Below are positions 1 to 8,527 of a stretch of 64,000 nt of DNA, piece by piece. The DNA lies in contig NZ_CP029191.1 in the NCBI RefSeq assembly GCF_008642335.1, positions 4,836,001 through 4,900,000 on the forward strand. The letters run 5' to 3'. The stretch comes from Streptomyces venezuelae. GTDB lineage: Bacteria; Actinomycetota; Actinomycetes; Streptomycetales; Streptomycetaceae. The notes beneath the pieces were generated by a model. That model ran no database searches and was not told the origin of the DNA. It worked only from the letters and a program-made list of their open reading frames with translations. Every line of letters begins with the position of its first letter. The first letter of the stretch is position 1. The position numbers were made by a program, and so were the translations under genes.

Positions 1-163
1 GCTCTCCGCCCGCAACCTGCCCCAGGTGCACATCCTGGAGCCGGGCCAGCTGAACACGTACGACGTGCTCGTCTCGGACGACGTGGTCTTCACCAAGGCC
101 GCCTTCGAGTCCTTCGTGTCTGGCCCCACCAAGGCCGATGAGACCGAAGGGAGCGAAGCCTGA
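1..163 (+). CDS. rplD: 50S ribosomal protein L4, 3' end only
   Basis: The first 163 bases read in frame (from base 2) as the C-terminal 53 residues of ribosomal protein L4, a 23S rRNA-binding protein lining the exit tunnel. The stretch [20 protein letters not shown] is typical of the L4 C-terminus. The gene enters from outside the window. Its TGA stop overlaps the ATG of rplW (TGATG), so the two are probably translationally coupled, as expected in an S10 operon. Confidence 0.93.
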   Translation, partial: LSARNLPQVHILEPGQLNTYDVLVSDDVVFTKAAFESFVSGPTKADETEGSEA

Positions 164-582
164 TGGCTATCCGTCACCAGAGCATCGCGTCCAAGGCCGC
201 GAAGGCCGCCAAGGCCGCGCGCGTCGCCAAGGCGAAGCGCATCGCGACCGAGGGCAAGATCGCCGTTGAGCCCACCCCGCTGAGCAAGTCCTTCTCGGAC
301 CCGCGCGACGTCCTCGTCAAGCCGGTCGTCTCCGAGAAGTCGTACGCGCTGCTCGACGAGGGCAAGTACACGTTCATCGTGGCTCCGGGCGCCAACAAGA
401 CCCAGATCAAGCAGGCCGTCGAGGCGGTCTTCTCGGTCAAGGTCACCGGCGTCAACACGATCAACCGTCAGGGCAAGCGGAAGCGTACGCGCACCGGGTT
501 CGGCAAGCGTGCCGACACCAAGCGCGCCATCGTGACCCTTGCTGAGGGCGACCGTATCGACATCTTCGGCCAGGCCTCCTAA
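163..582 (+). CDS. rplW: 50S ribosomal protein L23
   Basis: Ribosomal protein L23, which sits at the mouth of the exit tunnel and docks trigger factor and SRP. The core begins near residue 48 ([19 protein letters not shown]) and holds the family's rRNA-binding loop with the basic run [13 protein letters not shown]. At 139 residues it is longer than the usual 95-100 because of an Ala/Lys-rich N-terminal extension of about 45 residues, which is common in Streptomyces. The start codon overlaps the rplD stop by one base. It is part of the S10 operon with rplB 39 bases downstream. Confidence 0.97.
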   Translation: MAIRHQSIASKAAKAAKAARVAKAKRIATEGKIAVEPTPLSKSFSDPRDVLVKPVVSEKSYALLDEGKYTFIVAPGANKTQIKQAVEAVFSVKVTGVNTINRQGKRKRTRTGFGKRADTKRAIVTLAEGDRIDIFGQAS

Positions 583-621
583 CGGAGCGCCCTGGTCCGA
601 ATATCGGACGAGGACTGAGAA

Positions 622-1458
622 ATGGGAATCCGCAAGTACAAGCCGACTACGCCGGGCCGTCGTGGCTCCTCCGTAGCCGACTTCGTCGAGGTAACGCGGT
701 CCACGCCGGAGAAGTCGCTGGTTCGCCCGCTGCACAGCAAGGGCGGCCGTAACAATTCCGGTCGTGTGACCGTTCGCCACCAGGGTGGTGGCCACAAGCG
801 CGCCTACCGCGTGATCGACTTCCGTCGCCACGACAAGGACGGCGTGCCGGCCAAGGTCGCGCACATCGAGTACGACCCCAACCGCACGGCGCGCATCGCG
901 CTGCTGCACTACGCGGACGGCGAGAAGCGCTACATCCTCGCCCCGCGCGGCACGCAGCAGGGTGACCGGATTGAGAGCGGCCCCGGTGCCGACATCAAGC
1001 CCGGCAACAACATGGCGCTGCGCAACATCCCCGTGGGTACGACGATCCACGCCATCGAGCTGCGGCCCGGCGGCGGCGCGAAGTTCGCCCGCTCCGCGGG
1101 TGCCTCCGTGCAGCTGCTCGCGAAGGAAGGCGCCATGGCGCACCTTCGCATGCCGTCCGGTGAGATCCGCCTGGTCGACGTCCGCTGCCGCGCCACCATC
1201 GGCGAGGTCGGCAACGCCGAGCAGTCGAACATCAACTGGGGCAAGGCCGGCCGTATGCGCTGGAAGGGCGTCCGCCCGACCGTGCGTGGTGTCGTGATGA
1301 ACCCGGTCGACCACCCGCACGGTGGTGGTGAAGGCAAGACCTCCGGTGGTCGTCACCCGGTCTCGCCGTGGGGCAAGAAGGAGGGTCGTACTCGTGATCG
1401 CAACAAGGCGAGCAACAAGTACATCGTCCGTCGCCGCAAGTCGAACAAGAAGCGCTAG
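622..1458 (+). CDS. rplB: 50S ribosomal protein L2
   Basis: Ribosomal protein L2 (278 residues, normal length), needed for subunit association and peptidyl-transferase activity. The family signature [13 protein letters not shown] with its conserved histidine is visible near residues 226-238, followed by the basic C-terminal tail that reaches the rRNA. The ATG start follows a GGACGAGGACTGAGA leader. It is the third cistron of the operon fragment seen here, with rpsS starting 12 bases after its stop. Confidence 0.98.
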   Translation: MGIRKYKPTTPGRRGSSVADFVEVTRSTPEKSLVRPLHSKGGRNNSGRVTVRHQGGGHKRAYRVIDFRRHDKDGVPAKVAHIEYDPNRTARIALLHYADGEKRYILAPRGTQQGDRIESGPGADIKPGNNMALRNIPVGTTIHAIELRPGGGAKFARSAGASVQLLAKEGAMAHLRMPSGEIRLVDVRCRATIGEVGNAEQSNINWGKAGRMRWKGVRPTVRGVVMNPVDHPHGGGEGKTSGGRHPVSPWGKKEGRTRDRNKASNKYIVRRRKSNKKR

Positions 1459-1470
1459 GAGCGGGTTTAG

Positions 1471-1752
1471 ATGCCGCGCAGTCTCAAGAAGGGGCCCTTC
1501 GTCGACGACCACCTCGTAAAGAAGGTGGACGCTCAGAACGAAGCCGGTTCCAAGAACGTCATCAAGACCTGGTCCCGTCGCTCGATGATCATTCCCAGCA
1601 TGCTGGGTCACACGATCGCGGTGCACAACGGCAAGACCCACATCCCGGTGTTCGTCACCGAGTCGATGGTCGGCCACAAGCTCGGCGAGTTCTCGCCGAC
1701 TCGCACCTTCCGCGGCCACGTCAAGGACGACCGGAAGTCGAAGCGCCGCTAG
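1471..1752 (+). CDS. rpsS: 30S ribosomal protein S19
   Basis: Ribosomal protein S19 (93 residues), a 30S head protein that contacts S13 and the B1a bridge. The start [15 protein letters not shown] and the later block [23 protein letters not shown] are family hallmarks. The start ATG lies 12 bases after rplB. The TAG stop is directly followed by the rplV leader. Nothing is unusual. Confidence 0.98.
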   Translation: MPRSLKKGPFVDDHLVKKVDAQNEAGSKNVIKTWSRRSMIIPSMLGHTIAVHNGKTHIPVFVTESMVGHKLGEFSPTRTFRGHVKDDRKSKRR

Positions 1753-1769
1753 TGCGGGGTGGAACGACT

Positions 1770-2141
1770 ATGACTAACACCGAAGGGACAACCATGGAAG
1801 CCAGGGCCCAGGCGCGGTACATCCGCGTCACGCCCATGAAGGCCCGCCGCGTGGTGGACCTCATCCGTGGCATGGATGCCACGGAGGCTCAGGCGGTCCT
1901 GCGTTTCGCCCCGCAGGCCGCGAGCGTGCCGGTCGGCAAGGTGCTGGACAGCGCCATTGCCAACGCCGCGCACAACTACGACCACACCGACGCCTCTTCG
2001 CTGGTCATCAGCGAGGCGTACGTGGATGAGGGCCCGACCCTGAAGCGGTTCCGTCCGCGTGCTCAGGGCCGTGCCTACCGGATCCGTAAGCGGACCAGCC
2101 ACATCACCGTGGTCGTCAGCAGCAAGGAAGGAACCCGGTAA
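1770..2141 (+). CDS. rplV: 50S ribosomal protein L22
   Basis: Ribosomal protein L22, whose long hairpin lines the peptide exit tunnel. The core from [20 protein letters not shown] to the C-terminal [19 protein letters not shown] is complete. Three starts are possible in frame: GTG 1752 (overlapping the rpsS stop), ATG 1770 and ATG 1794. ATG 1770 has GGGTGGA six bases upstream, and ATG 1794 has GAAGGGA five bases upstream. I chose 1770 (123 aa), but 1794 (115 aa) is just as plausible because the conserved part begins there. The stop TAA overlaps the rpsC ATG. Confidence 0.95.
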   Translation: MTNTEGTTMEARAQARYIRVTPMKARRVVDLIRGMDATEAQAVLRFAPQAASVPVGKVLDSAIANAAHNYDHTDASSLVISEAYVDEGPTLKRFRPRAQGRAYRIRKRTSHITVVVSSKEGTR

Positions 2142-2974
2142 TGGGCCAGAAGGTAAACCCGCACGGGTTCCGGCTCGGTGTCACGACCGACTTCAAGTCG
2201 CGTTGGTACGCCGACAAGCTGTACAAGGACTACGTCAAGGAAGACGTCGCCATCCGTCGGATGATGACGTCCGGCATGGAGCGCGCCGGCATCTCGAAGG
2301 TTGAGATCGAGCGCACCCGTGACCGCGTGCGTGTGGACATCCACACCGCTCGTCCCGGCATCGTCATCGGCCGCCGTGGCGCCGAGGCCGACCGCATCCG
2401 CGGTGACCTCGAGAAGCTCACGGGCAAGCAGGTCCAGCTGAACATCCTCGAGGTCAAGAACCCCGAGGTCGACGCTCAGCTCGTGGCCCAGGCCGTCGCG
2501 GAGCAGCTGTCCTCCCGCGTCTCCTTCCGTCGCGCCATGCGTAAGAGCATGCAGTCGGCGATGAAGGCGGGCGCCAAGGGCATCAAGATCCAGTGTGGTG
2601 GCCGCCTCGGTGGCGCCGAGATGTCGCGCTCGGAGTTCTACCGCGAGGGCCGTGTGCCCCTGCACACGCTCCGCGCCAACGTGGACTACGGCTTCTTCGA
2701 GGCCAAGACGACCTTCGGCCGCATCGGCGTGAAGGTCTGGATCTACAAGGGCGACGTCAAGAACATCGCCGAGGTCCGCGCCGAGAACGCCGCTGCCCGC
2801 GCCGGCAACCGCCCGGCCCGTGGTGGCAACGACCGCCCGGCCCGTGGTGGCCGCGGTGGCGAGCGTGGCGGTCGCGGTCGCAAGCCGCAGCAGTCGGCTC
2901 CGGCCGCCGAGGCCCCCAAGGCCGAGGCGCCCGCCGCTGCTCCGGCTGCTGAGAGCACCGGAACGGAGGCCTGA
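2141..2974 (+). CDS. rpsC: 30S ribosomal protein S3
   Basis: Ribosomal protein S3, part of the mRNA entry channel. The KH type II RNA-binding domain is visible with its GRRG loop at residues 77-80 ([14 protein letters not shown]). The conserved C-terminal domain runs to about residue 212 ([12 protein letters not shown]). Beyond it lies a tail of about 60 residues: RPARGG and RGG repeats, then an Ala/Pro/Glu-rich segment. That makes the protein 277 residues against about 230 in E. coli. Long disordered tails are usual in Streptomyces S3. The start codon overlaps the rplV stop. Confidence 0.97.
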   Translation: MGQKVNPHGFRLGVTTDFKSRWYADKLYKDYVKEDVAIRRMMTSGMERAGISKVEIERTRDRVRVDIHTARPGIVIGRRGAEADRIRGDLEKLTGKQVQLNILEVKNPEVDAQLVAQAVAEQLSSRVSFRRAMRKSMQSAMKAGAKGIKIQCGGRLGGAEMSRSEFYREGRVPLHTLRANVDYGFFEAKTTFGRIGVKVWIYKGDVKNIAEVRAENAAARAGNRPARGGNDRPARGGRGGERGGRGRKPQQSAPAAEAPKAEAPAAAPAAESTGTEA

Positions 2975-2979
2975 CCGAA

Positions 2980-3399
2980 ATGCTGATCCCCCGTAGGGTC
3001 AAGCACCGCAAGCAGCACCACCCGAAGCGCAGCGGTATGTCCAAGGGTGGCACGCAGGTTGCGTTCGGCGAGTACGGCATCCAGGCGCTGACCCCGGCGT
3101 ACGTGACGAACCGTCAGATCGAGGCCGCTCGTATCGCCATGACGCGTCACATCAAGCGTGGCGGCAAGGTCTGGATCAACATCTACCCGGACCGCCCCCT
3201 CACCAAGAAGCCTGCCGAGACCCGCATGGGTTCCGGTAAGGGTTCGCCGGAGTGGTGGGTCGCCAACGTCAAGCCCGGACGCGTCATGTTCGAGCTGTCG
3301 TACCCGAACGAGAAGATTGCTCGTGAGGCGCTCACCCGCGCTGCTCACAAGCTTCCGATGAAGTGCCGCATCGTCCGGCGCGAGGCAGGTGAGTCGTGA
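2980..3399 (+). CDS. rplP: 50S ribosomal protein L16
   Basis: Ribosomal protein L16 (139 residues), near the A-site tRNA elbow in the 50S subunit. It begins [20 protein letters not shown] and carries the conserved [16 protein letters not shown] block. The stop TGA overlaps the rpmC ATG (TGATG). It is an ordinary member of the S10 operon. Confidence 0.98.
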   Translation: MLIPRRVKHRKQHHPKRSGMSKGGTQVAFGEYGIQALTPAYVTNRQIEAARIAMTRHIKRGGKVWINIYPDRPLTKKPAETRMGSGKGSPEWWVANVKPGRVMFELSYPNEKIAREALTRAAHKLPMKCRIVRREAGES

Positions 3400-3623
3400 T
3401 GTCGGCCGGTACCAAGGCGTCCGAGCTGCGCGAGCTGGGCAACGAGGAGCTTGTCAACAAGCTTCGCGAGGCCAAGGAAGAGCTGTTCAACCTCCGCTTC
3501 CAGGCGGCGACGGGCCAGCTCGAGAACCACGGTCGGCTCAAGGCCGTCCGTAAGGACATCGCGCGGATCTACACCCTCATGCGTGAGCGCGAGCTGGGCA
3601 TCGAGACGGTGGAGAGCGCCTGA
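3399..3623 (+). CDS. rpmC: 50S ribosomal protein L29
   Basis: Ribosomal protein L29 (74 residues with the ATG at 3399), located at the exit tunnel beside L23. The sequence [20 protein letters not shown], followed by the [15 protein letters not shown] block, is diagnostic. A GTG lies just upstream at 3396, but the ATG that overlaps the rplP stop fits family length and coupling better. Its stop in turn overlaps the rpsQ ATG. Confidence 0.97.
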   Translation: MSAGTKASELRELGNEELVNKLREAKEELFNLRFQAATGQLENHGRLKAVRKDIARIYTLMRERELGIETVESA

Positions 3624-3910
3624 TGAGCGAGAGCAACGTGACTGAAGAGACGAAGGCCGCGCGCGGCTTCCGCAAGACCCGTCAGGGTCTGGTCGTCAGC
3701 GACAAGATGGACAAGACCGTCGTCGTCGCTGTCGAGGACCGCGTGACGCACGCGCTGTACGGCAAGGTCATCCGCCGTACGAACAAGCTCAAGGCGCACG
3801 ACGAGCAGAACGCTGCCGGCGTCGGCGACCGCGTCCTCCTGATGGAGACGCGTCCGCTGTCCGCCACCAAGCGCTGGCGCATCGTCGAGATCCTCGAGAA
3901 GGCCAAGTAA
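3623..3910 (+). CDS. rpsQ: 30S ribosomal protein S17
   Basis: Ribosomal protein S17 (95 residues), a primary 16S rRNA binder with an OB fold. The motif [17 protein letters not shown] and the C-terminal [20 protein letters not shown] are family-typical. It is the last gene of the S10 operon here: the next 106 bases contain two hairpins before rplN. The start overlaps the rpmC stop. Confidence 0.98.
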   Translation: MSESNVTEETKAARGFRKTRQGLVVSDKMDKTVVVAVEDRVTHALYGKVIRRTNKLKAHDEQNAAGVGDRVLLMETRPLSATKRWRIVEILEKAK

Positions 3911-3914
3911 TTCT

Positions 3915-3988
3915 CTGAGGGGTATCCCTCAGGGTTCGTTCCGCCAGGCTCGGCAGGGGCCCATCTCGTGAGAGAGAAGCCCCTGCCG
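3915..3988 (+). terminator. Two hairpins at the S10/spc operon joint
   Basis: Two perfect stems lie between rpsQ and rplN. The first is CTGAGGG-GTAT-CCCTCAG at 3915-3932. The second is CGGCAGGGGC at 3951-3960 paired with GCCCCTGCCG at 3979-3988 around an 18-base loop. Neither is followed by a T run, as usual in Streptomyces. They probably terminate or attenuate S10 transcription, or act as processing/regulatory structures in the rplN leader. Confidence 0.65.
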
Positions 3989-4016
3989 GGAACCGGCAGA
4001 CAAACAGGAGATAGAC

Positions 4017-4385
4017 GTGATCCAGCAGGAGTCGCGACTGCGCGTCGCCGACAACACGGGTGCGAAGGAAATTCTCACCATCCGTGTTCTCGGTGGCTCG
4101 GGTCGCCGCTACGCGGGCATCGGTGACGTCATCGTCGCCACCGTGAAGGACGCGATCCCCGGTGGCAACGTGAAGAAGGGTGACGTCGTCAAGGCGGTCA
4201 TCGTTCGCACCGTCAAGGAGCGCCGCCGTCCGGACGGCTCGTACATCCGCTTCGACGAGAACGCCGCCGTCATTCTGAAGAACGACGGCGACCCTCGCGG
4301 CACCCGTATCTTCGGCCCCGTCGGCCGTGAGCTGCGCGAGAAGAAGTTCATGAAGATCATCTCGCTCGCGCCGGAGGTGCTGTAA
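4017..4385 (+). CDS. rplN: 50S ribosomal protein L14
   Basis: Ribosomal protein L14 (122 residues), an intersubunit-face protein and the first gene of the spc operon. [19 protein letters not shown] and the end [12 protein letters not shown] are diagnostic. It starts with GTG at 4017 after AGGAGATAGAC. The gap of 106 bases from rpsQ holds two hairpins, so this gene may have its own promoter. rplX follows after two bases. Confidence 0.98.
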   Translation: MIQQESRLRVADNTGAKEILTIRVLGGSGRRYAGIGDVIVATVKDAIPGGNVKKGDVVKAVIVRTVKERRRPDGSYIRFDENAAVILKNDGDPRGTRIFGPVGRELREKKFMKIISLAPEVL

Positions 4386-4387
4386 GC

Positions 4388-4711
4388 ATGAAGATCAAGA
4401 AGGGCGACCTGGTCCAGGTCATCACCGGTAAGGACAAGGGCAAGCAGGGCAAGGTCATTGCCGCTTACCCGCGCGACGAGCGCGTCCTGGTCGAGGGTGT
4501 CAACCGGGTCAAGAAGCACACGAAGGCCGGCCCGACCGCCAGCGGCTCGCAGGCCGGCGGCATCGTGACCACCGAGGCCCCCGTCCACGTCTCCAACGTC
4601 CAGCTGGTCGTGGAGAAGGACGGCAACAAGGTCGTCACGCGCGTCGGTTACCGCTTCGACGACGAGGGCAACAAGATCCGCGTTGCCAAGCGGACGGGTG
4701 AGGACATCTGA
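4388..4711 (+). CDS. rplX: 50S ribosomal protein L24
   Basis: Ribosomal protein L24 (107 residues), an early 50S assembly protein. The KOW motif is at the N-terminus ([19 protein letters not shown]), followed by [12 protein letters not shown]. The stop overlaps the rplE ATG by one base (TGATG), giving tight coupling inside the spc operon. Confidence 0.98.
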   Translation: MKIKKGDLVQVITGKDKGKQGKVIAAYPRDERVLVEGVNRVKKHTKAGPTASGSQAGGIVTTEAPVHVSNVQLVVEKDGNKVVTRVGYRFDDEGNKIRVAKRTGEDI

Positions 4712-5268
4712 TGACGACCACCACCACTCCGCGTCTCAAGACGAAGTACCGCGAGGAGATCACGGGCAAGCTGCGTGAGGAGTTCTCGTACGAGAACGTC
4801 ATGCAGATCCCCGGCCTGGTCAAGATCGTGGTCAACATGGGTGTCGGCGACGCCGCCCGTGACTCGAAGCTGATCGACGGCGCCATCCGCGACCTCACCA
4901 CGATCACCGGTCAGAAGCCGGCCGTGACGAAGGCCCGGAAGTCCATCGCGCAGTTCAAGCTGCGCGAGGGCCAGCCGATCGGCTGCCACGTCACGCTCCG
5001 TGGCGACCGCATGTGGGAGTTCCTGGACCGCACCCTGTCGCTCGCGCTGCCGCGCATCCGCGACTTCCGTGGTCTGTCCCCCAAGCAGTTCGACGGCCGT
5101 GGCAACTACACCTTCGGTCTCACGGAGCAGGTCATGTTCCACGAGATCGACCAGGACAAGATCGACCGCGTCCGGGGTATGGACATCACCGTGGTCACCA
5201 CGGCGACCAACGACGCTGAGGGCCGTGCGCTCCTTCGTCACCTCGGCTTCCCGTTCAAGGAGGCGTAA
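4711..5268 (+). CDS. rplE: 50S ribosomal protein L5
   Basis: Ribosomal protein L5 (185 residues), which binds 5S rRNA and contacts the 30S head. The conserved blocks [20 protein letters not shown] and [20 protein letters not shown] are present. The length is normal. rpsN starts five bases after its stop. Confidence 0.98.
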   Translation: MTTTTTPRLKTKYREEITGKLREEFSYENVMQIPGLVKIVVNMGVGDAARDSKLIDGAIRDLTTITGQKPAVTKARKSIAQFKLREGQPIGCHVTLRGDRMWEFLDRTLSLALPRIRDFRGLSPKQFDGRGNYTFGLTEQVMFHEIDQDKIDRVRGMDITVVTTATNDAEGRALLRHLGFPFKEA

Positions 5269-5273
5269 GCGAG

Positions 5274-5459
5274 ATGGCGAAGAAGGCTCTGATTGCCAAG
5301 GCTGCTCGTAAGCCCAAGTTCGGTGTGCGTGCGTACACCCGCTGCCAGCGCTGCGGCCGTCCGCACTCCGTCTACCGCAAGTTCGGCCTCTGCCGCGTGT
5401 GCCTTCGTGAGATGGCTCACCGTGGCGAGCTCCCGGGCGTGACCAAGAGCTCCTGGTAG
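5274..5459 (+). CDS. rpsN: 30S ribosomal protein S14, zinc-binding type Z
   Basis: The short, zinc-binding form of S14 (61 residues). Four cysteines, C24, C27, C40 and C43 (CQRC ... CRVC), form the zinc ribbon that defines the C+ type. Streptomyces also usually carry a zinc-free paralogue elsewhere under zinc control; that gene is not in this window. It sits in the spc operon after rplE, and 211 bases separate it from rpsH. Confidence 0.97.
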   Translation: MAKKALIAKAARKPKFGVRAYTRCQRCGRPHSVYRKFGLCRVCLREMAHRGELPGVTKSSW

Positions 5460-5670
5460 TCCCCGCTTTTCGGGACTGCCTGGATCTCTCGGTAAGTAAA
5501 GGGCTGGCAGCCGCCCTCCTCCAGATGGCTTAGGCTAGGAGGGTTGGGCGTCTGCCGCCCTGACCGACTTACTACGCCGTAGGTCCCCGCGCCGCACCCG
5601 TCCCGCCTCTGAGTGGGGAGAGGGATGGCGCAGATAGGAAACCCCGGCGAGAGAGGCCGAAGGCCAATTC
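5460..5670 (+). promoter_or_regulatory. Leader region between rpsN and rpsH
   Basis: This 211-base gap inside the spc operon is unusually long. It begins with a small hairpin (AGTCCC...GGGACT, about 5458-5478). It later contains TTAGGCTAGGAG near 5530, which could serve as a -10 element for an internal promoter. I see no small ORF with a convincing ribosome binding site. It is likely an internal attenuation or promoter region that lets rpsH onward be tuned separately. Confidence 0.4.
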
Positions 5671-6069
5671 ATGACCATGACTGATCCGATCGCGGACATG
5701 CTGACTCGTCTGCGTAACGCGAACTCGGCGTACCACGACACCGTGGCGATGCCGCACAGCAAGATCAAGTCTCACATCGCGGAGATCCTCCAGCAGGAGG
5801 GCTTCATCACGGGCTGGAAGGTCGAGGACGCCGAGGTCGGCAAGAACCTCGTTCTCGAGCTGAAGTTCGGCCCGAACCGTGAGCGCTCCATCGCGGGCAT
5901 CAAGCGGATCTCCAAGCCCGGTCTCCGGGTTTACGCGAAGTCCACCAACCTGCCGAAGGTCCTCGGCGGCCTCGGCGTGGCGATCATCTCCACGTCGCAC
6001 GGTCTCCTGACCGGCCAGCAGGCAGGCAAGAAGGGCGTAGGTGGGGAAGTCCTCGCCTACGTCTGGTAG
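5671..6069 (+). CDS. rpsH: 30S ribosomal protein S8
   Basis: Ribosomal protein S8 (132 residues), a central 16S rRNA binder and in E. coli the translational repressor of the spc operon. It opens with [18 protein letters not shown] and ends with the conserved [17 protein letters not shown]. The ATG at 5671 and another at 5677 are both usable; the first gives the normal length. rplF follows after 21 bases. Confidence 0.97.
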   Translation: MTMTDPIADMLTRLRNANSAYHDTVAMPHSKIKSHIAEILQQEGFITGWKVEDAEVGKNLVLELKFGPNRERSIAGIKRISKPGLRVYAKSTNLPKVLGGLGVAIISTSHGLLTGQQAGKKGVGGEVLAYVW

Positions 6070-6090
6070 TCGGGAACGGAGGAATAGCTA

Positions 6091-6630
6091 ATGTCGCGTA
6101 TTGGCAAGCTCCCCATCACGGTTCCCGCCGGCGTGGACGTCACCATCGACGGCCAGACGGTCGCGGTCAAGGGCCCCAAGGGATCCCTGAGCCACACCAT
6201 CGTCGCGCCGATCGAGATCGCTAAGGGTGAGGACGGCGTCCTGAACGTCACCCGCCCGAACGACGAGCGTCAGAACAAGGCCCTCCACGGCCTGTCCCGC
6301 ACGCTGGTGGCGAACATGATCACCGGCGTGACCCAGGGTTACGTGAAGAAGCTCGAAATCAGCGGTGTCGGTTACCGCGTCCTGGCGAAGGGCTCCAACC
6401 TGGAGTTCTCGCTCGGCTACAGCCACCCGATCCTGATCGAGGCGCCCGAGGGCATCTCCTTCAAGGTCGAATCGGCGACCAAGTTCTCGGTCGAGGGCAT
6501 CGACAAGCAGAAGGTCGGCGAGGTTGCGGCCAACATCCGCAAGCTGCGCAAGCCCGACCCGTACAAGGCCAAGGGCGTCAAGTACGAAGGCGAAGTCATC
6601 CGCCGCAAGGTCGGAAAGGCGGGTAAGTAA
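6091..6630 (+). CDS. rplF: 50S ribosomal protein L6
   Basis: Ribosomal protein L6 (179 residues), near the sarcin-ricin loop. It shows the repeat structure of the family: [20 protein letters not shown] at the start and the C-terminal signature [14 protein letters not shown] near residues 155-168. The ATG has GGAGGAATAGCTA upstream. Ordinary spc operon member; rplR begins three bases later. Confidence 0.98.
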   Translation: MSRIGKLPITVPAGVDVTIDGQTVAVKGPKGSLSHTIVAPIEIAKGEDGVLNVTRPNDERQNKALHGLSRTLVANMITGVTQGYVKKLEISGVGYRVLAKGSNLEFSLGYSHPILIEAPEGISFKVESATKFSVEGIDKQKVGEVAANIRKLRKPDPYKAKGVKYEGEVIRRKVGKAGK

Positions 6631-6633
6631 GCC

Positions 6634-7017
6634 ATGGCATACGGTGTCAAGATTGCTAAGGGCGACGCTTACAAGCGTGCTGCCATCAAGCGTCGTCACA
6701 TCCGCATCCGTAAGCACATCTCGGGTACGGCTGAGCGTCCGCGCCTGGTCGTGACGCGCTCGAACCGCCACATCGTGGCCCAGGTCATCGACGACATCAA
6801 GGGTCACACCCTTGCGTCGGCGTCGACCCTGGACACCACGATCCGCGGCGCCGAGGGCGACAAGTCCGCGGCCGCCAAGTCGGTCGGCGCCCTGGTCGCC
6901 GAGCGCGCCAAGGCCGCCGGTGTCGAGACTGTCGTGTTCGACCGTGGTGGTAACCAGTACGCCGGGCGCATCGCCGCCCTGGCGGACGCCGCCCGCGAAG
7001 CCGGACTCAAGTTCTGA
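6634..7017 (+). CDS. rplR: 50S ribosomal protein L18
   Basis: Ribosomal protein L18 (127 residues), the 5S rRNA binding partner of L5. The conserved [20 protein letters not shown] block and the C-terminal [20 protein letters not shown] are present. It lies between rplF and rpsE with short gaps, as is universal for the spc operon. Confidence 0.98.
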   Translation: MAYGVKIAKGDAYKRAAIKRRHIRIRKHISGTAERPRLVVTRSNRHIVAQVIDDIKGHTLASASTLDTTIRGAEGDKSAAAKSVGALVAERAKAAGVETVVFDRGGNQYAGRIAALADAAREAGLKF

Positions 7018-7058
7018 GTCGGTTCCGTAGCTAGCGGAAACAGAGAGAGGTAATTCCA

Positions 7059-7664
7059 ATGGCTGGACCCCAGCGCCGCGGTGGCGGTGCCGGTGGCGGC
7101 GAGCGGCGGGACCGGAAGGGTCGCGACGGTGGCAACGCCGCCGCCGAGAAGACCGCGTACGTTGAGCGCGTTGTCGCGATCAACCGCGTCGCCAAGGTTG
7201 TGAAGGGTGGTCGTCGCTTCAGCTTCACTGCGCTCGTCGTAGTGGGCGACGGTGACGGCACCGTGGGTGTCGGTTACGGCAAGGCCAAGGAGGTGCCGGC
7301 CGCCATCGCCAAGGGTGTTGAGGAGGCCAAGAAGCACTTCTTCAAGGTCCCCCGTATCCAGGGCACCATCCCGCACCCCATCCAGGGTGAGAAGGCCGCG
7401 GGCGTCGTCCTGCTCAAGCCTGCTTCCCCCGGTACCGGTGTTATCGCCGGTGGCCCGGTGCGTGCCGTGCTCGAGTGCGCGGGCGTGCACGACATCCTGT
7501 CGAAGTCCCTGGGCTCCGACAACGCGATCAACATCGTGCACGCGACCGTGGCGGCCCTCAAGGGCCTGCAGCGTCCCGAGGAGATCGCGGCTCGCCGTGG
7601 TCTGCCCCTCGAGGACGTCGCCCCCGCGGCTCTCCTTCGTGCGCGTGCGGGAGCGGGTGCGTAA
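7059..7664 (+). CDS. rpsE: 30S ribosomal protein S5
   Basis: Ribosomal protein S5 (201 residues), which acts in decoding fidelity and mRNA entry. The N-terminal double-stranded-RNA-binding-like domain contains [19 protein letters not shown], and the C-terminal half contains [21 protein letters not shown]. The Gly/Arg-rich N-terminus of about 30 residues is an actinobacterial extension. The TAA stop overlaps the rpmD ATG. Confidence 0.98.
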   Translation: MAGPQRRGGGAGGGERRDRKGRDGGNAAAEKTAYVERVVAINRVAKVVKGGRRFSFTALVVVGDGDGTVGVGYGKAKEVPAAIAKGVEEAKKHFFKVPRIQGTIPHPIQGEKAAGVVLLKPASPGTGVIAGGPVRAVLECAGVHDILSKSLGSDNAINIVHATVAALKGLQRPEEIAARRGLPLEDVAPAALLRARAGAGA

Positions 7665-7846
7665 TGGCACAGCTCAAGATCACGCAGACGAAGTCGTACA
7701 TCGGCAGCAAGCAGAACCACCGCGACACCCTGCGTTCCCTTGGTCTCAAGGGCATCAACACGCAGGTCGTCAAGGAGGACCGCCCCGAGTTCCGCGGCAT
7801 GGTGCACACCGTCCGCCACCTCGTGACGGTTGAGGAGGTCGACTGA
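7664..7846 (+). CDS. rpmD: 50S ribosomal protein L30
   Basis: Ribosomal protein L30 (60 residues), a short bacterial-type L30. It begins [19 protein letters not shown] and contains [14 protein letters not shown]. The ATG overlaps the rpsE stop (TAATG). It is too short to stand out by ORF length, but sequence and position leave no doubt. Confidence 0.97.
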   Translation: MAQLKITQTKSYIGSKQNHRDTLRSLGLKGINTQVVKEDRPEFRGMVHTVRHLVTVEEVD

Positions 7847-7847
7847 C

Positions 7848-8303
7848 ATGGCGGAGCAGAACCCGCTGAAGGTCCACAACCTCCGGCCCGCCCCGGGCGC
7901 CAAGACCGCCAAGACCCGTGTGGGTCGTGGTGAGGCGTCCAAGGGTAAGACCGCTGGTCGTGGTACCAAGGGCACCAAGGCCCGTTACCAGGTTCCGGAG
8001 CGCTTCGAGGGTGGCCAGATGCCCCTCCACATGCGTCTCCCGAAGCTCAAGGGCTTCAAGAACCCGTTCAAGACCGAGTTCCAGGTCGTGAACCTCGACA
8101 AGCTGAGCGCGCTGTACCCGGAGGGTGGCGAGGTCACCGTCGAGGGTCTCGTCGCCAAGGGTGCCGTTCGCAAGAACAGCCTCGTCAAGGTGCTCGGCCA
8201 GGGTGAGGTCACCGTGGCGCTGCAGGTGACGGTCGACGCCGTCTCCGGCTCCGCCAAGGAGAAGATCACCGCCGCCGGCGGTACCGTCACCGAGCTCGTC
8301 TGA
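7848..8303 (+). CDS. rplO: 50S ribosomal protein L15
   Basis: Ribosomal protein L15 (151 residues from ATG 7848). The N-terminal glycine-rich RNA-binding part ([23 protein letters not shown]) and the central [20 protein letters not shown] are typical. It is the last ribosomal gene before a strong hairpin that separates it from secY, so in this genome it probably ends a transcription unit. Confidence 0.97.
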   Translation: MAEQNPLKVHNLRPAPGAKTAKTRVGRGEASKGKTAGRGTKGTKARYQVPERFEGGQMPLHMRLPKLKGFKNPFKTEFQVVNLDKLSALYPEGGEVTVEGLVAKGAVRKNSLVKVLGQGEVTVALQVTVDAVSGSAKEKITAAGGTVTELV

Positions 8304-8340
8304 TTCATCCAGACGTGTCGATGACATGAGCGATTCCCAG

Positions 8341-8372
8341 CCGGGGATGCCCCACAAAAGGGGCATCCCCGG
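8341..8372 (+). terminator. Strong hairpin after rplO
   Basis: A perfect 13-bp stem, CCGGGGATGCCCC at 8341-8353 and GGGGCATCCCCGG at 8360-8372, with a six-base loop ACAAAA. It sits 38 bases after the rplO stop. It has the form of a Streptomyces intrinsic terminator, with no long T run, and would end the spc operon before secY. Confidence 0.8.
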
Positions 8373-8422
8373 TTGGTCGTTCCTAGGGGGGCACGGTCGC
8401 CGGTAAGGTGGCGTGCACTGTC

Positions 8423-8469
8423 TAAGCTCCGTGCGGTCTGCCCGCACGGTTTTCTTGACTGATACGTAT
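8423..8469 (+). promoter_or_regulatory. secY leader: -10 candidate, hairpin and ATACGTAT element
   Basis: TAAGCT at 8423-8428 fits a -10 box, though no good -35 is visible. It is followed by an 8-bp hairpin CCGTGCGG (8429-8436) / CCGCACGG (8442-8449) with TTTT after it, which resembles an attenuator in the new transcript. Next comes GACTGATACGTATT (8456-8469); a near-identical block occurs in the rplM leader at 17870-17883. Together these suggest that secY-adk-map is started and tuned separately from the spc genes. Confidence 0.45.
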
Positions 8470-8527
8470 TCGTCGAACCTCAGACCATTACCTCTGACGC
8501 ACGCGCGCGGGGGTCGCAGGAGGCACC

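Noticed and set aside
3396..3398. GTG as the start of rpmC
   Set aside because: It would only add one residue; the ATG at 3399 overlaps the rplP stop as elsewhere in the operon and gives the usual length.
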